From positions 124,001 to 188,000 of the forward strand of contig JAHBUS010000003.1 of NCBI GenBank assembly GCA_019637955.1: 64,000 nt of DNA. The letters are read 5' to 3'. Both the position numbers and the translations under genes were made by a program. Below, piece after piece: positions 62,137-64,000 of this stretch; position 1 is the stretch's first letter; the number at the start of each line of letters is the position of its first letter. A model generated the notes under the pieces. The model had not been told where the DNA came from and did not search any database. It saw only the letters and a program-made list of their open reading frames with translations. The stretch comes from Pseudobdellovibrionaceae bacterium. GTDB lineage: Bacteria; Bdellovibrionota; Bdellovibrionia; Bdellovibrionales; Bdellovibrionaceae.

Positions 62137-63240
62137 CTAATTCCAAATTTTCTTCAGACGATAAGCCGCAAATCCAGCAAAAAGCACATTCGGAATCCAC
62201 AGGGCCACGGCCACCGGGAGCTGACCGCTGCGCGCGGTGCCCTCAAGGCTCACGTACAAGATCCAATACGCCATGATGACCACGAGGCTCAAGATCAGGC
62301 CATTGCCTTTGGTGCGGCGGTTGGTTTGCGTTCCCAGGCCCACGCCCAGGGCACCAAAGATGATGCAGGCGATGGAAATCGCCCAACGCTTATGGACCTC
62401 GGTTTTGAGCCGGCGGATGTCTTCGGGCTGTTTGTCTCCCGGATTTTTGATCTGCTCCTGCACCTCTTCGATGGTCATCGATTGCGGCGATTTCTCGCGC
62501 TGTTCGATCTGCACGGGGTCCAGCAGGCGGATGTCGAAATCTTGGAATTTGATCTTCGTGTGCGCATCGCCCTTGCGGTGAATATCGCCGTCCGTGAGTT
62601 GCAGCAAGATGCTCTGACCCGGGCGCTCGGGATCGGGAATGATGCGCCCCGATTTGGCGATGATGGTGAGCGGGGAGTTGGGATCGCGTTCATCGTAGAT
62701 AAACACCTTCGACAGTTCTCCGCGCTGACTGTCGACTTCGTTGGCGTAAATCACCAGGTCAAAAAATCCTTCCGAAAAGGTGCCTTCTTTGAGAGTGGCC
62801 GCCGCTTTGGTTTGCCCGAGTTCGTTGATCAAAAGTTCGAACTGGCGGTTGCCCCAGGGCGCGAGGTGAAACGAGGTCTGCGCCGAGATCAGGGCGACCA
62901 TGATCCCGAGCGCCACGGCGGGGGCGAGCAGAAGACCTTGCGAGTACCCGAGCGATTTCATCGCCACGATTTCGGAGTCTTGACTGAGTCGGCTGTAGGT
63001 CAGCACCACCGCGAAGAGCAGCGACATCGGAAAGAGCGCGGGCAAAAAGCTGATGGCGAGGTACAAGATGATCTCGGCGATGACCTTGATGCCGATGCCG
63101 TGCACGAGAAAAAATTCGGTCAGGCGCAGGGCCTGGAACATCAACAAAATCAGGACGAAGACGATGAGACCGAGGATGAGCCCGGGCCACATTTCAAAAA
63201 ACAGATACTGGATGGCTTTGCGTCCAAAAAGCGCCTTCAT
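62137..63240 (-). CDS. lptF: LptF/LptG-family permease
   Basis: 367 residues with the YjgP/YjgQ layout: three membrane segments at the N-terminus (to about 120), a periplasmic jellyroll-like domain (about 130-270), and three at the C-terminus. The N-terminal YLFFEMWPGLILGLIVFVLI and the SRLSQDSEIVAMKSLGYS coupling-helix region are typical. It moves LPS from the inner membrane with LptB. Only one of the two partners is seen here, so F versus G is unsure. Confidence 0.9.
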   Translation of the reverse strand: MKALFGRKAIQYLFFEMWPGLILGLIVFVLILLMFQALRLTEFFLVHGIGIKVIAEIILYLAISFLPALFPMSLLFAVVLTYSRLSQDSEIVAMKSLGYSQGLLLAPAVALGIMVALISAQTSFHLAPWGNRQFELLINELGQTKAAATLKEGTFSEGFFDLVIYANEVDSQRGELSKVFIYDERDPNSPLTIIAKSGRIIPDPERPGQSILLQLTDGDIHRKGDAHTKIKFQDFDIRLLDPVQIEQREKSPQSMTIEEVQEQIKNPGDKQPEDIRRLKTEVHKRWAISIACIIFGALGVGLGTQTNRRTKGNGLILSLVVIMAYWILYVSLEGTARSGQLPVAVALWIPNVLFAGFAAYRLKKIWN

Positions 63241-63323
63241 GCGGTCTTTAGTCTACTCGCCACAAATTCAGGATGTCACGGCACCTCTTGCCTATTTAGA
63301 AGCCGGGTTTTAACCTCGAGGGG

Positions 63324-63965
63324 ATGTCGAGAAAGATTCTTCTGGTCTATGACGACTACGCCGAAATGATTCGCACCCAAACCGATCTGATGAAGGTGGG
63401 GTTTGATGTCGTGGGGATCGTCAACGAAGCCCTCCTGTCGGATCAGTTGATCACGTTCAACCCTGAGTTGGTCATGACCGCGGGCCGGGGCGGCAAAGTG
63501 TCGGCGGTCAACGTCGCCCAACGCCTCAAAGAGAACTCGCGGTTCACCGGCAAGGTTGTGATTCTCCTGCCGGTCACGCAGCGCCCGACGACCGATGAGT
63601 TGGCCAAGATCCGCATGGACTCACTTCTGGAGCTGCCATCGCCCATGGGAAAGATGCTGCAAACACTGGCACGTCTGTTCAAGCTGAGCGCCGAGCAGTT
63701 GATCGAGAAATACTCCAAAGCCCGCCTCGCCGAGGGGGCCAGTCCCACCGAAATCCAGGCCATCAAGAGCGTGCTCAATGACCGCGCCAGCCGCTATGAA
63801 CGCGCCCTGAAGGGTCTTGAAATCGACACCAAATCCACCACTTTTGACCGGCAAAAGGTCCGAGATCGCCAAAAGGAATTGGAAAAGGATTGGGACCCCC
63901 AAGAGCTCGAGCAATCAGATGAACTTCGGCGTCAATTTGCTGAGGCCTTGTTTAAAAAGAGCTGA
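63324..63965 (+). CDS. Pseudo-receiver protein with helical C-terminus
   Basis: 213 residues. About 1-125 fold like a CheY receiver: acidic pair D10-D11 in LLVYDDY, and VVILLPV and SLLELPSPM at later strands. The phospho-acceptor Asp is missing: the strand reads PELVMTAGRGG (about 47-57). About 130-213 is a charged helical tail. Phosphorylation-independent signalling or protein binding is likely. Start ATG 63324 has GAGGGG immediately before it. Confidence 0.75.
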   Translation: MSRKILLVYDDYAEMIRTQTDLMKVGFDVVGIVNEALLSDQLITFNPELVMTAGRGGKVSAVNVAQRLKENSRFTGKVVILLPVTQRPTTDELAKIRMDSLLELPSPMGKMLQTLARLFKLSAEQLIEKYSKARLAEGASPTEIQAIKSVLNDRASRYERALKGLEIDTKSTTFDRQKVRDRQKELEKDWDPQELEQSDELRRQFAEALFKKS

Positions 63966-64000
63966 GGACCGTTCCGCCCGGGTGAGTGTCCCACAACATT

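Noticed and set aside
62072-62140. 22-codon frame with GGGAGGGG upstream
   Set aside because: Strong ribosome-like site, but the peptide has no recognisable character and its end overlaps the convergent lptF stop; conservation data would be needed.
1-64000. tRNA, rRNA, CRISPR arrays, prophage and IS elements
   Set aside because: Looked for and not seen: no tRNA-like cloverleaf with T-loop core, no regular spaced repeats, no transposase or phage structural gene.

Overview
The window is gene-dense, GC-rich (about 60% by eye) chromosomal DNA from a diderm (Gram-negative) bacterium. LpxC, an LptF-type permease, a TamA/TamB pair, many lipobox or signal-peptide proteins and a Lol-like ABC system all point to an outer membrane. 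The mix of genes (a DUF222-like HNH protein, a stand-alone FliG-like protein, many ATGA-coupled genes, frequent GTG/TTG starts) fits the Bdellovibrionota. That placement is inference, since there is no rRNA or tRNA gene here. I saw no prophage, IS element or CRISPR array.

Layout. 0.1-5 kb: an HNH protein, then a minus-strand peroxide-defence operon (Fur/PerR-like regulator, ahpC, ahpD, ilvE) behind a perfect PerR-type box, and an arginase. 5-14 kb: an EF-hand-like lipoprotein, a five-gene ABC/LolA-like/outer-membrane-protein operon, a BON-MscS channel and a secreted protein. 14.2-28.0 kb: ten genes in four back-to-back transcription units that look like one lipid or amine biosynthesis locus. 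They encode two PEP-synthase-like dikinases, a desaturase, an amidohydrolase, a CDP-archaeol-synthase-like protein, a phosphatidylserine decarboxylase, an AurF-type diiron oxygenase, a GNAT-like protein, a UbiA-family protein and an aminotransferase/acyl-ACP-reductase-like fusion. 28-34.8 kb: a PhoD phosphatase between two copies of a palindromic repeat, the methylcitrate operon prpD-prpB-prpC and a secreted alpha/beta hydrolase. 34.8-42.6 kb: TamA/TamB and a co-transcribed cytoplasmic protein. 42.6-47.2 kb: efp, a TPR protein, ruvC-ruvA-ruvB and a TfoX-like protein. 47.2-55.5 kb: small, secreted or unknown proteins, including a likely GT51-derived pseudoenzyme, a pseudopilin-like protein without a prepilin signal, a frameshifted outer-membrane protein and several very small genes with strong ribosome sites. 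55.5-64 kb: lpxC, alanine dehydrogenase, a minimal ComEC, a TPR lipoprotein, a LysM protein, dprA, lptF and a receiver-like protein lacking the phospho-acceptor.

The strongest candidate for an undescribed system is 14.2-28.0 kb. The enzyme types suggest conversion of an acyl chain to an aldehyde and then an amine, possible N-oxygenation, ATP-dependent activation by two dikinase-like enzymes, and a link to phospholipid head-group chemistry. The combination resembles the tambjamine/prodigiosin logic (reductase-transaminase plus PigC/TamQ-type condensing enzyme), but no pyrrole genes are present. Product and function are inferred.
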